A program made the position numbers and the translations under genes. The notes beneath the pieces were generated by a model, which was not told where the DNA came from, did not search any database, and saw nothing but the letters and a program-made list of their open reading frames with translations. Source: Priapulus caudatus (lineage: Eukaryota > Priapulida > Priapulimorpha > Priapulimorphida > Priapulidae). From it: DNA of 38,542 nt. Every line of letters begins with the position of its first letter. The first letter of the stretch is position 1. The stretch is from NCBI RefSeq assembly GCF_000485595.1, contig NW_014577163.1, positions 29,441 through 67,982 of the forward strand. The letters are read 5' to 3'. Positions 1 to 12,024 of this stretch are shown here, one piece after another.

Positions 1-740
1 TATATATATAATCACAGGCAGGTCCTAGCGTCCGCATATACAAAGCAAATCAGAATGAGAATACTGTTAACTGCTACTATTCCGCAACATTAGGTCCACG
101 CAGGTGCGGTGTTGCGAGTGCGCGGCGCGTAAGGCGAAGCGATCCCGCAAAAGCATCCACAATATACCGGTTTCGCTAGGTCTATAAAGAAATCGCAAAG
201 AGAAATCAATCTACGGCTATACGCAAGTACGTTAGAGTTTGGGTTACGATGCGCTACGAAGCGCAGTTACTACTATTAGGCGCATCGTCCACGCACTAGC
301 GCTTCGCCCGCCGGTCTCTCTGACAAGACAAGCATAATAAGTCAGCACCTTTGGTTCAAATCGACTAGTTTGTTTAGTGTGTTTACTATTTTTTAAGTGT
401 GTTTCCCACAATGTGTGCATGTTGCTTTCTTATCGTTATCGAAACGGGTATTTAAGCTTAATTGAAAACCACTTTGATTGAACAAAATACGTTCGGCAGT
501 GGATATTCTCTCGCAAGAAGCACAGACGCGTATATTACAGCTACAACGTGCACGCGCGCCGATTAGAGGTCGTTGTCAGAACAGAAAATTTCCCTAAAGT
601 TATTTCTGTTTCTGAAAATGTTATTAATCCCATTTCGCAACAGCAATCTGATGTTTTCTCATAGTCCTAATTTCAGAATGAATCTGACAATATGCGCCTT
701 AATGCAATCGACACGAATCGTGGTGAAGCTACTCGAATAC

Positions 741-1240
741 TTGGACCAATTCGTATATTTTGTCGCATTAGAAGCGTGCTTAAGCGAACTATACTTTGCC
801 ACGCTTCAAACGCGCGAGTTCCAATCGCGTTCATTTCAGCGCGCATCTGTAAGATGGCGGCGCATTCGCGCTTCAAAAGAGCAGAACGAAATTAAAATTA
901 TCTGGATATCCCTGCGATACGATCGATTACAAATACGAAGCTTAACTTCTATAAATAAATTAATTAGATATAATATCAGGAGTTAATGAAGACAACATTG
1001 AACATGAGGAGAACGTTGTCTTCATTAACTCCTGATAATATGTATATTTATACATGGACCAATAAGTATTTTTTCTTGCGTTAGAAACGTGTCCGAGTGA
1101 CCTATAGTTTGCACTGCTTTAAACGCTCGAGTTCCAATCGAGTTCATTTCAGCGTGCATCTGCAAGATGCGAATTCGCGCTTCAAAGAAACTAAACGAAA
1201 TTAAAATTGTCATGGATATCCCTCCGCTACGATTGTTTAC
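741..1240. repeat. Diverged direct duplication (about 190 bp units) around a hairpin
   Basis: Unit A (741-928) and unit B (1053-1237) share the order TGGACCAAT, GTTCCAATCG, GTTCATTTCAGCG, TTCGCGCTTCAAA, ACGAAATTAAAATT and GGATATCCCT. Between them is an inverted repeat with arms at 975-996 and 1015-1036 around ATCAGGAGTTAATGAAGACA. The open frames here come from the repeat and are not genes. Confidence 0.8.
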
Positions 1241-1273
1241 CATTTATTTATTATTAATGTTTACATTTGCTCG

Positions 1274-1276
<3 letters not shown>

Positions 1277-1347
<71 letters not shown>

Positions 1348-1348
1348 C
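1277..1348. repeat. (CT)n then (AT)n microsatellite
   Basis: About 55 bases of CT with one TGT interruption, followed by a short TATATA run. Confidence 0.97.
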
Positions 1349-1381
1349 TATGGAGGGATATCTATGACAATTTTAATTTGT
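1347..1381. repeat. Inverted copy of the end of the 0.7-1.2 kb repeat
   Basis: GGAGGGATATCTATGACA followed by ATTTTAATTTG is the reverse complement of the 1193-1228 segment, on the other side of the (CT)n(AT)n tract. This suggests the CT tract sits inside a larger inverted-repeat element. Confidence 0.7.
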
Positions 1382-3837
1382 GTATATGGTGCCAGAAAAT
1401 ATACGAAACGCTGGTATGTAAATAACCATACGATATCCTTCTTTCTCACATTATTAAATCGGCGTGCATATCATTTCATATATATACCTCAACATTTTAT
1501 TTTGAAAATCACATTTTTACATGATCAAAATAACGGAAACGACAGTTTTACATAAGTACAACATTACGACAGTACAGGAATATAATTCTAGCTACAATAA
1601 AATTAATCTAATAACACTGACCGCATTTCTCAAGAATTGTCGTAATCGACAACACTCGACCGGTAACACGCTCGCACACATCTCGCGTAGACATATCTTA
1701 CAGATGCTAACAAGATTACCATGCGGTCTTGACAGACGTGTGCAGCACATGGCGTCTACAAAAAATATTTTTATACGGCCGTGAGACTAGCGTATACATC
1801 AACGCCCGAGCACTCGTGATAAATACGATTGATGTATCAACCAACATAATGATTAGCCTATATTACCGCCACTGAGTGTTCTAAGAAAATACACTGATTA
1901 TGTCAAGCTGTTGAGCAGGCAAGTCAGCAGTCGCAAATGTGTTCGCGGTTGTCAATAGATAATGAGACAGTATGTACTTATGCCTCTAAGATTTTAGAAC
2001 CTTATCCCCCAACCTATGATCGTAGTCTATAGTCCATGCAGAGGCTAAAGAAAAAGCTATAACAAATATAGGTGTAAGTGTGCGTAGGCGGGGTGATAGT
2101 ATTGTATGTTGCATTCGTTAGCAATTACAACTCATAAAAGAAAACGCGCTGTTCCTGTCGTAAAAATTACCAATTAGTATCTACGTCGGATGCCCCTACT
2201 ACTTCTCCAGTACGGTGGCCCAGTGGGCCAACACAGCTGACCATAAATAGAGAGAGATCTAAGATAAAAGTTAACGTTACGGCGTCATTTATGTAACCAC
2301 AGTCTTAACCTTATTCCTACTATACCAGATTCTCCCTCGCTGTAATCTAATTCGGGCCCAACGTGAACAAGGAGTTATATCCTTCTGGGTAACCGTACAC
2401 AAAGATGCAAAGCAGTGCTTTCACTGAAACAGAATACATTTTCTTAAAAATATACAACTAAGTGTGCCCGCGTGTGCATGCTACAAAATTTAACACGCCA
2501 CGTACGTCGGCTGTACTACAAACTCGATATGTAATTTCCCAGAAACCTTACAACGATAATACACAATTGCGACAATGTCTTTGGTAAAAACACGACCGTA
2601 TAGTACAAGTATAATATTTATATCTATATAATAAAGTATGGGTTAAACTTGGACTAGACATGACTAATATAATCGCAATAGTCTTAGTCGTCGCGACGGA
2701 TCTGATGAAAGGAAACCTATACATCATCATTACAAATTAAACACACTCCTTATCGCTATAGCTCACACTCTATAGTTCCTTTTCGCAGTTTTTTCGTGTT
2801 TCTACATTTGACCGACTTCGTAGCATCAATATCGACCGTCTGGCCAAATTTAAACATTGCGTAAAAATTGAAAAATTCCCATGTGTTTAGATTATTCGCA
2901 TTCGGTATTCGCTTAATCACATACACCTTTGCCATACAGTCAGCAAGTTAAAACTTGAAAAAATCGTAGAACAAAGGTCGCCGCCGACGAAACCGGGGAA
3001 ACTGAAGTAATTACTTATTCGCATTAAGCTGCAGTTTTAAGCACCTCGTCAAAGAATGTAGTATAGCAAGTTCCGTTAATGTTTTGTACGCTATTTGCGT
3101 ACCCATAGCGTGCGAATACTGAGCAATGAACGTTATCGTCACCCTCGCCTTATAAACCTCGTAAGTAAATTCTTAATCACTTTGACACTATATGTTGAGG
3201 ACACACACAATGACAGGACATCAATGCCACGACGGGTTATAATTAACGAACTAGTAAACACACGCAAAGAAGATATTTATAAAACATTCACTGAAAGTGT
3301 GTAATAAACGAGTATTTAAACACAAGTGATGTTCTAATACAACAACCAACGAAGACCAATAATATAAACAAATGCACAAAATCAACGCAGAATACACCTT
3401 TGTCGAAAAAAACACTCTGTGAACAAGGCTAAGATAATAATTAAAACGTAATATAATACAGACAACACTCTGGCAAACTGTATTCTAAAGAATACAGACT
3501 CGTCACGGCGAAGCAGGCAATTATACCAAGCACCAGAAAATTGACAACTAACTGCGATACACCTGTACTCAATATTTAGGTGTGTAATTTCTAAATCGGC
3601 CACCACGGGAAAAAAAGTTCACACTTGAATATACTCGCAGTTATACCCGATAGATAGAATGACTCAATCAATTGCTCAGAGATGTAGAAATTCAACCGTA
3701 CAATCTACACATAGAAATGAGCTAGGCATCAGATTAATGCTAGAGATGAAGCGATGTCTGCTAACAAGTCGACAATTTCTTGTTACTATGTATTCCTGCC
3801 CACATTCGCATTGAATCGTGCCAACTAGGTGCACAAT

Positions 3838-3920
3838 GTAGTGTAATAATGTAGTGTAATAATGTAATGTAATGTAATGTAATGTAATGTAATGTAATGT
3901 AATATAATGTAATGTAACGT
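3838..3920. repeat. (AATGT)n pentanucleotide array
   Basis: About ten near-perfect AATGT units with variant units at both ends (AATAATGTAGTGT and AATATAATGT). The Tyr/His/Thr-rich open frames on the minus strand here are produced by the array. Confidence 0.95.
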
Positions 3921-4110
3921 ATATATAATGTTCCCATGTATATGATATTGACTGTTGAGCTAACCATCTTCCGTGCAACATATATACAATTTGTGATGTA
4001 CACGTCATAATAATATATCAATGAGAAATAATACCAAACTAAACTGGATTCCAAACGCTAGAAAGTTCACTCTTCTACCGCAATATGTACACACACATGC
4101 CACCTCCAAC

Positions 4111-4111
<1 letters not shown>

Positions 4112-4145
<34 letters not shown>
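4112..4145. repeat. (TA)n microsatellite
   Basis: An uninterrupted TA run of about 34 bases in the 3' flank. Confidence 0.97.
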
Positions 4146-4150
<5 letters not shown>

Positions 4151-5845
4151 CTGGACCTAGTTGAGATAGAAGTACTCGCACAACAATAATTGAAATATAT
4201 ATCTATATTTTTCTAAATGAAGTTTTTTAGTAGACATTTTGCCTATCCCTTCATCGCGATTTCAACTTCGCGTGCATTCGATATCGCGGAGATCGTTAGC
4301 GATTTAATACGAGTCGTTGTAGTGAAACGAATAGTCGCTAATAGGGCATGCCTAGCTATTTATATTCAAGCAAAGAATTAAACAACAATTTTTACACATA
4401 CGAGACCTGCGTAATTATAATAAAGGAATCTTGTTGATAAGATCCCTAGGCGCAGTTATTTACAAATTAGAGTGAGGTAATTCGCTATTAACATTGCAGC
4501 GGCTATGTCAATTGACGAATTCAAACAATTATGATGGTCTACCGAGGAAACTACTCGAATGTTGCTAATTATTAATTAACAAGCGTCACGTTCTGACGAA
4601 TTTTGTAAATGAGTCGTTCAGATAAGAATCAACAATTAATAGAAAGTTGCGTCACTAATGTTCCACCTCTCCCTGTATCAGCCGATTGAGATCCGTTTTG
4701 TGTGGTCTTAATGTTGTCAAGTCCCTTCGCAAGCATCAAATCAAGCTCTGATGCGACGAGCAGCGTTAATTTCGTCTACGCGACAGAAAGAAGTTACGAT
4801 AGAAAAAAAACCACAAACTTTAAATGTTTCAGTCATTGCTCGTAATAACCCTGCAGGTAGCGTGCATGTGTGTATATAGTGGGCAGTCGCTATAATATAT
4901 CAACTTGTGCGACTCTCATAAACAGGGGTTATTGTAAACCACGTTGTGAACTAGGAAACATATTGGATACGGAGTGATACTGTTAACAGATTTTGATGCT
5001 GTTGCCAAGGTAACACTGGAAGGTGAGATGTATCTACATTTTCGCCGTGCGAAGCGGGAAAATGTGACTGTGATAAGGGTAGCGCGGCTGTAATACTATA
5101 ACGTGATATCGATCGATATTCTATATAATTATGCGAATATATAGAATATCTCTATGCGTGTATGAGTTCCTGAAGATATTCAAACGCCTAACTATGCCCA
5201 TAAACAGTGTAGCACTCGTGTTAGTCGTGCTCAGGTATCAGTGATCTGGAAGTCAGGATAACTGCAAACCTCTCAAACTTGGCTGGTCATCGATGAAGCA
5301 GGTACTTGTAAGACGTTACGCCAGACATCATTCGTATGAAATCTGGACGGTTTTTATTATATTCTCACCGAGGAAGATGCATGTAGTATTACTATTACTT
5401 GGTCTACACAGTTGATGGCATGTTTAAATCAGACCAGGAATTGAAGCTGTGCAACACAAGTTTGGTACTGTAAATTGCTAAATGACTCCAGATATATGCA
5501 AGTAAGCGCGTTTACTTGCTTACTATTTCTACTTTATAAACTCTACCAGACTCTGCTGGTATAAATCCCAAATGTTTCGATATTTTGACTGGAACAAGAG
5601 CCGCATAGCGTCTGGGCTTATCTGAGATCTGTTGCTACGGTTATAAACGTAACATTTACGTCGTGCGTAGTGACACCTTTGATAGGCGCAGAATATGCCA
5701 CATCTCTCGCAACCTCTTGCATTCTGGACATACTCCCAAATCCCATTGTTGTTGTGATACAAATCGAGTGTCGCTAAACTCCGTGGTTTTATGTGGTCAT
5801 TGTGACACAAATCTCTGCTTGGGGTCAAGAAGTTATCATGACACT

Positions 5846-6085
5846 CTCTTCGCATGGCAGACGGAAAGTACATTTCTATGGTCCTTTCATAAAGGCCATA
5901 AAAAAGTGGTTAGGTGAACGCGCTGAAACAAAAAATTTTCCAAATCTGCTCCGTTCAGCCCTATCGTTTCTCAGAAAATGCTTAAATCTGCCCTGTGCCC
6001 CATTGACAAATCTTGACCTGTGACTCGCAATTTCGGCAACAGTGATGGGCTATTTCCTAACCATGATGCTATACACCGACTATCA
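5846..6085 (+). repeat. Dispersed repeat, copy 1
   Basis: Shares GGAAAGTACATTT, ATGGTCCTTTCA, a GCGCTGAA-CAAAAAA block, TCAGAAAATG, GACCTGTGAC and GTGATGGG in the same order and orientation as 17,411-17,632. The two copies are diverged by small indels. The family was not recognised. Confidence 0.8.
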
Positions 6086-6637
6086 CGAGTCCTAGGTCAA
6101 AAGCCTTTCCAGAATTTGCTGCCGCAATTCTGCATTTCTACCTTATACCTTAAGTTCAAAAGAGGAATTTTGTTCCCCCTCGGTTTTACAACCTCTTGCA
6201 CTGTTTGACCTTTGCCCCCATCTTTCAACATTACTCAATCGTTTCGGATTACCCCCCACGTTCCCGACTTCGAATTCGTCTAACGTCGAGCGCGTTTTGG
6301 ATATTGTTGCCCAACTGTTGACGAACGACGCACAGACGGACGGACGCACGGACGAACGGACGCACGCACGGACAAGCATGCGATTCTACAAGCTGCATCT
6401 GACTACGTCAGATGAGCTAAAAAGGCTTCATTTACTCGCAACCTCCGTCAATGCAGTTAGTGCCGCTTCTCGCGCGACAAATGTAAAAGTTGAGCTACCT
6501 CAACGCTATACGCGCGAGTCAGTTCACGTTGTGTGCACAGGACAATGCTAGTTTTGCCCTGATAACGGTCGCACAGTTAGCGCCACCTATTACCAGCAAG
6601 ATGACCGTAGCGAGCTCGGAGCATCCGCATGGCGGCG

Positions 6638-6947
6638 CTAGTAGGGCGAGAACTTGTTGTGATCAATCTTTTTCACTCCATTTGTCAGCGGTATGAAGTT
6701 TGGGCGTATCTTTGTCGTGAGAAACTTGGGCCCGAAGTTGTTGCAGACGTCATAGTATCCCATGCTGAGACCCCCCATAAACGGGGCCTGCTTGATGAGA
6801 GAGTAGGTGGCCCCGGCGTGGAAGGGAGCGGAGGCGGCGGTGAGAGTGGCGGCGGCAGCAGCCGCGGCAGCCGTGGATGTCGCCGAGGGGGGCGGCACCA
6901 CGCCGCTCGCGTCAAGACCCGGATTAGTGGCCTTGTACAGCTCAATA
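6638..6947 (-). CDS. PCBP: PCBP-family KH protein, terminal coding exon j (C-terminal tail and stop)
   Basis: 310 bp including the TAG stop at 6638-6640. Acceptor TTTTTCTCTGCAG. The peptide opens IELYKATNPGLDASG, extending the last KH3 helix, then an eight-alanine run, then a Gly/Tyr/Phe-rich segment around FMGGLSMGYYD, and ends DHNKFSPY. I do not recognise the tail after the alanine run; vertebrate PCBPs end sooner after KH3 (near LSSETGGMG). Assignment rests on the matching phase with exon i (AG|T = Ser), the strong acceptor, and an open frame in GC-rich DNA. Two long overlapping ORFs in other frames and on the plus strand are GC-driven shadows. No convincing AATAAA was found within 1 kb downstream, so the 3' UTR end is unplaced. 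Confidence 0.78.
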
Positions 6948-9217
6948 CTGCAGAGAAAAAAAGCAAGAGAAAAACGGAGTGTGAGAACACTACCTCGAGT
7001 GCTGGGGAGGGGAAGAGGGAGCGCGCTGGGGAGGGGAAATGGCTGCTCTCACTAGTTAATTCCGTGCGGCACGTGTTTCCGTCCGTGGGGGTGAAGCCTG
7101 AAAGCCATCTCAATCTCCCCCACGCTCGAAAACAGCTCTCTCGTCCGCCCACGCGAATGGTTCCAATTCAACTCGACCCACCAATCCCGCTCGCGACTAA
7201 CGATTAGTTCCCAACGAGAATCGGTAATAAATCAAGGCTTACCTCCAAAAATCGATTAGAAACCGAAAGCTGTCTGATCGACAACCTGCGCAGCTTTTGA
7301 TGCATGTGTAATTTAGACATAAACAATCATCTCTTTTTTTGAAGCGGAATAAACTAGTGAAAGCACTCCCCCTGGGATATACATATCGAAACACAACATG
7401 CATGATATCTAGCTATGGAAGCATATGGGAATATGCTGGCAAACACAACGAATACTGTCACTGTGTCGGTTGACTCGATTGCAATTAAGCCACATCACCT
7501 GCAATAACTCTAGGTTGTTAATTTCCTGCATGCCATTCTTAAAGAGAACCCGAACGAAAATCGCTGCTGCTTCCAATACGCTTGCCCCAGTATAGTTATG
7601 ATATTTTGAATTTTGGGAAATTGATTGAAAAAAAATTTGGGCCGCTTTTGAATAGGTCCACGATAAGCCCGCTAACATTTTTACGAAATCATTCAGTGTC
7701 ATGCGTAAGTCCACCGCTCGCATCGCAGGAAAACGATGCCGCCTAGCTACTAAATTGCAGTTGTTGTTTTTTTTACAAATTTAGCTGTCGGTTAAAAATA
7801 TATATACTAAGCACGGTCTTCAGGCGGAGTCACATTCTGAGACCTGATCGGGAATGTCTCGTCGTTGCAGTCTCTTTTTTAAACAACACATTCCTGACCA
7901 GACGAATTAGGATCGCATTCGCATGCAAAAAATAATTAATACCGACGAATGAAAATGATGATAATAATAACAATAATAATCATAATAAAACGCCAGGCTA
8001 CCGTCCACAGCTCGCAGTCAGCATGTATAGGGGGCAGCACGGTATGTGCGAAGGTTGATATTGGAGCACGACGTCCCGCCACAGTACACAGAACACAGGT
8101 CATGCGCTTGCACAATAGTGCTAAATGTGACAGCTCTCCAACCAGGTGCAGAAAACACGTGAACACCATAAGGGGAAGCAGTCAAGTGATCATTCGGATG
8201 GACAAGAGGGTGTTGATGAGTTGAAAATCCAACTCTGATCGAGAAAAAAATTGACAAATACATTAAGGTTTGTGCCGCACACTCGAAACAATCCGCAGCG
8301 CACATCCTTTGTTGCCGACACTCTACATAGACCTTTTCACTGGGATGCATGACGGGTGGATCAATTTTTCAAAGCGTCAAAATCCAAAAATAAGAAAAAC
8401 TGAGATTTAAAACTGAACACATTATAGCATGCAGAACACGCCTTTATTCTTTCTTATCCAATTATGAAGTCACCAACCATCTGAAGAACCCGTTCTTCGT
8501 TATAAACCAGTCAACTTCTGGGAGGAGTAACATACCTGATTACATCGGGCCCCATAAATGTAACGCGAACGAATAAAGCAATAAGTTTTCGGTGGCCCGC
8601 TTGGCTCATCACATAATGCCCAGCCTGAGAACCGTTAATATTTTGGATAGGTCGCAGTAAATAGGTCTATGTATCGTGGTTGCGAAATTTGCGGATTCGG
8701 CACGAAATGTTTATCGTTTCAAGTTCAATACGATTAAAAATGCATCGCACAATGAGAGCGAAAGTAGTTGCCAACACCCTCTTCACACATATTTACAGCG
8801 ATCATGCTATTGGTGTCGAAGGAAAAAAACTGATTACGGAAGGAGAAGAAACCACTTATCGGGCAGGGCAGTCTATATAGTGTAAATGTCTAATGCCTGC
8901 AAGCCAACTGTCGCAGCTGCTGCTCACCCGACAAATTTTGGAACGTTTGGGGGGAATTCCATCACAGGTTTTCCACACGGCCGAATTGGGGAACTGCAAC
9001 ATTTATGATCGAGGAACAAGTGAACGGCGGGCAAAACTGTCTCGCCTTGTCGCCATGGTGATGGCGGCGACCATGGCAGCAAAGTGAACAGTTTAGCGTC
9101 TTACCTGAAAAAGAAGTTGCGTCAGTGCGCTCCAACATTGCGCGACCGCCGAGTAAACGCGCACGCACACACGTACGCACGCACACATGCACACACCCAC
9201 ACTACATAAACACCGAC
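6948..9217 (-). other. Last intron of the PCBP gene
   Basis: 2270 bp between exons i and j, donor GTCGGT and acceptor TCTCTGCAG. It contains short AT- and CA-rich tracts only. A minus-strand open frame at 7409-7723 has no recognisable family and is not called. Alternative 3' exons, which are common in the PCBP family, could be hidden here but I could not support one. Confidence 0.75.
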
Positions 9218-9337
9218 CTTGCATTTATAAGATACTGTGCCATACTGACGGCCTCGGGTGCACCTGTGATCGTGACTGCCCGGTCCGTAGATCCGTCCTC
9301 CTGGTTTGCTATTTTGATAGCTGCCCCTGATAGATGC
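9218..9337 (-). CDS. PCBP: PCBP-family KH protein, coding exon i (second half of KH3)
   Basis: 120 bp. The acceptor is TTTTTTTTCTTGCGCGTTAG. The peptide is HLSGAAIKIANQEDGSTDRA followed by VTITGAPEAVSMAQYLINA, matching the KH3 half SGAQIKIANPVEGSTDRQVT...AQYLIN of the family. The exon ends AAG|GTCGGT, a weak but usable donor whose leftover AG pairs with T of exon j to give Ser (LINAS-IELYKA). If not spliced, the frame would add four residues and stop at 9202-9204, giving a short alternative C-terminus. The spliced form is preferred because the phase fits and the terminal exon has a good acceptor. Confidence 0.94.
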
Positions 9338-10082
9338 CTAACGCGCAAGAAAAAAAAGAGAACATGATTATGAGACCACGATGGCTCGCCGGTATCGGAA
9401 TCGAGGACAACTGTTCCGTGATCAAGAACATTATATATTATATTAGTTATATAGTATATTATACATAGTATATTAGTATATTAACTTACATATAGCATAT
9501 ATGTCACAAATTACTTACATATGACGTACAGCAACAGATAACTAATTGGAAACATATAGCTTTAACGCTTAACTTCAGTTAACACGTTTTTTTTATTATT
9601 CTTCATCATTATTGTTGGGTGTTTTAAGTTATAAATAATAGATTTCTAAACTTGCCGATCAGAGCTTATATTCATTAACATGATTATGTGTCCTCGCGCG
9701 CAGATTCAATTCTGTTCAGCATTCCTTAACACGGGTACCACTGGGAACAACTTTACACGTAACAGAAATTAGAAATAGCAAATTTTATTGCACGATTTCG
9801 ACCGAATATATGCGAAAATACAATTTCAATGTCAGCATTTTTGCTGTAGTCACGCGAGGCAGCGTGGAAATTCGTGTCGCCTTAATAAGAAACGAGGGCA
9901 AGTTGACAAATGTACACGCTCATTCAATTATGAATAGTATCAAGCTTTGAATATGCGACATATACATATACAATATATAATGTGCAGAATATACACTAAT
10001 TTCACTTAATATGTCGCTAAACGTTGGAGTATTGTTATATTGTAAGTACCCGGCAGTAATAAGACGCCTAGAGTAACACAGA

Positions 10083-10092
10083 CACGCACGCA

Positions 10093-10155
<63 letters not shown>
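10083..10155. repeat. (ACGC)n then (CA)n microsatellite
   Basis: About seven ACGC units run into about 20 CA units, in the intron between exons h and i. Confidence 0.97.
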
Positions 10156-10157
<2 letters not shown>

Positions 10158-10403
10158 ACGCACGCGAACGCTGGAGGGAATCTCTGACGATTTGCACGCA
10201 GATATTTATAGTAAGCTTAGATTTTCATGAAAGTATCGGGACGTTAACTTCCTGAGATTCCTCCGAGTAATTTACTATTATCTCCACCTGTTTCGATATG
10301 AACATTCTAGTTCTGCCCTTGTAAAGACCGCCATGTGCAATGTATCTTCTCCGCTTTACCCCGCCAACCACTGTGGTTACCGTTACTATATAACATTATT
10401 TCA

Positions 10404-10637
<234 letters not shown>

Positions 10638-10725
10638 TTACACACATAGCAAGCAAGATTCTACGTAAAGAACAGCATGTTATATAATGAGATATGGAGG
10701 AGATAGATATGAGATAGAGGGGTGA

Positions 10726-10730
<5 letters not shown>

Positions 10731-10778
<48 letters not shown>

Positions 10779-10812
10779 TTCAGGAAGGGAGAGAGAGAGA
10801 GAAAGAGAGAGA
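10731..10812. repeat. (GA)n microsatellite, two blocks
   Basis: About 22 GA units, a short unique spacer, then about ten imperfect GA units. It lies 130 bp upstream (in gene sense) of exon h and appears as a (CT)n polypyrimidine run in the transcript. Confidence 0.97.
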
Positions 10813-11016
10813 TGTGCAACGTGCAAATTCATAAAGGTATATATAAAGATGGAAGAGACGTTACACAAATGGTATATATCAATAGAGTAGGCGATACCGT
10901 TTCACATACATGCGATAAACACAGCGATACATAATGGCAAATATTTACATAAATAGGTTTCCTTAAATTATTTTTGATATTACGCATAACATTATAAAAC
11001 TTATAATGTATAATTA

Positions 11017-11044
11017 TTATATATATATATATATATATATATAT
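11017..11044. repeat. (AT)n microsatellite next to the exon g donor
   Basis: An AT run beginning about 17 bases inside the intron after the exon g donor. Confidence 0.95.
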
Positions 11045-11061
11045 TTGAACAGCAGACGTAC

Positions 11062-11155
11062 CTGCAGGGATGGCGCCACCTGGCAAGGCTTGAGCACCGC
11101 CTAACAATGGCGACAACTGTCCCATATGTTGTAGATGAGCCATCTTTGCCATTTG
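11062..11155 (-). CDS. PCBP: PCBP-family KH protein, coding exon g (linker)
   Basis: 94 bp, entering in phase 0 and leaving after one base of a codon. Acceptor TTTTTCACAG, donor GTACGT. The peptide is QMAKMAHLQHMGQLSPLLGG followed by AQALPGGAIPA. The Q/M/H-rich start resembles the LTKLHQLAMQQ segment of vertebrate PCBP linkers. Support comes from the splice sites and from the phase: the leftover G joins CG of the next exon to give Ala. Residues 186-216. Additional small alternative linker exons, common in the family, could lie in the flanking introns and would be missed here. Confidence 0.88.
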
Positions 11156-11898
11156 CTGTGAAAAAGGATATGTAACGCATTCAAGCCCGACCGCACTACA
11201 CTCTATTACCGTTTAACTAAAATAACGTTAGTTACACTGCGCGAATGAGTAACACAACCTACTCCGCACATCCTCCATTTCATGTTACAGTGCCTGAGGA
11301 AATAACGCATAGTTGGACTGGCCCGACTCCGCTACACCTCACACAATAGTAAAGATAAAGCAATGAATACGATAAGATGACGAGACGAGACGACACGTCG
11401 AGCGACAAATAAACGCCTAGCTGGATGAGATGGAATTGTAACGTTATAGCGAACGGCTATACGGCGTTTGCTCTGACTCTCTTGGCGACTACGGTTATAT
11501 TGCTATATGGAAAGGTTGAAGAACATACCCCCCCTAGTGCTAACGGCTACCGGCTAACTATAGCATTTCCACTAAACAAACTATAAACGCTTGCAGTAAC
11601 CTATAACCACCTAGTGAGCAGTGGCGAACAAGAAAACTATATTTAAAATTGTTTACCAGAAATAGACATGTCTATTGATGCACCATAATCCAGACCTAAC
11701 TACACTAATATTTGGCTTTCGGGACGCAAAATGCTTAAAAAGAGCAATGACACAATTAAAAATCAAAGCCGCCATGATATTTCGTTCGGAACTATCAAGT
11801 GGAAACGAAGGCTAAACGAAGCCAGCTTTCAGCACGCACAGACAGTGACAGTCGTGGAGTATTGTCATGAGATGCAGGCTTTGTATCATTAGGCTTAC

Positions 11899-12024
11899 AT
11901 CGTGAGGTGAGGCTGGTACTGGCATATGTCCTGTCATCGTGTATGGCTGACCTCCAGCAAACATCACAGGTGGCACGTTGGCTGGCTTTGGACGGTAAGG
12001 TATCGTTGCCCCTTTTGGAGGTGA
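11899..12024 (-). CDS. PCBP: PCBP-family KH protein, coding exon f (KH2-KH3 linker, SPPKG motif)
   Basis: 126 bp, 42 codons, phase 0. Acceptor GTGTTATATGATTTAG, donor GTAAGC. The peptide begins SPPKGATIPYRPKP and continues PVMFAGGQPYTMTGHMPVP. This is the conserved linker of PCBPs (SPPKGVTIPYRPKP...VIFAGGQAYTIQGQ). Outside KH domains the family is usually variable, so retention of this block argues for direct PCBP orthology rather than hnRNP K or Nova. Residues 144-185. The linker is proline-rich with no predicted fold. The upstream intron of 1593 bp holds the foldback element and a long CA/CG microsatellite. Confidence 0.95.

Larger units (their letters stand above)
1..6637. other. 3' flank of the PCBP gene; no gene recognised
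   Basis: Sequence downstream of the PCBP stop. All open frames here are short, lack family motifs, and several lie in repeats. It contains a duplicated repeat at 0.74-1.38 kb, a pentanucleotide array at 3.84 kb, an (AT)n tract at 4.11 kb and one copy of a dispersed repeat at 5.85 kb. The PCBP 3' UTR must occupy part of the right end, but its length is not visible. Confidence 0.6.

Noticed and set aside
300-365. GGTTCAAATC considered as a tRNA T-loop
   Set aside because: No matching acceptor, D or anticodon stems could be paired around it.
6297-6380. Similarity between the CGGACGCACGGACG stretch and the 22.38-kb CGGACGCACGCAAG stretch considered as one repeat family
   Set aside because: Similarity is limited to low-complexity GGACGCAC units and a short TTCGAATTCG; not enough to join them.
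6629-7207. 192-residue plus-strand open frame and a 155-residue minus-strand frame
   Set aside because: Overlap the PCBP terminal exon in GC-rich DNA; composition is Gly/Arg/Ser- or Pro/Leu-rich and neither shows a family motif. The phase-matched frame with a good acceptor is the PCBP one.
7409-7723. 104-residue minus-strand open frame in the last intron
   Set aside because: No recognisable domain or repeat family; length is compatible with chance in this window.
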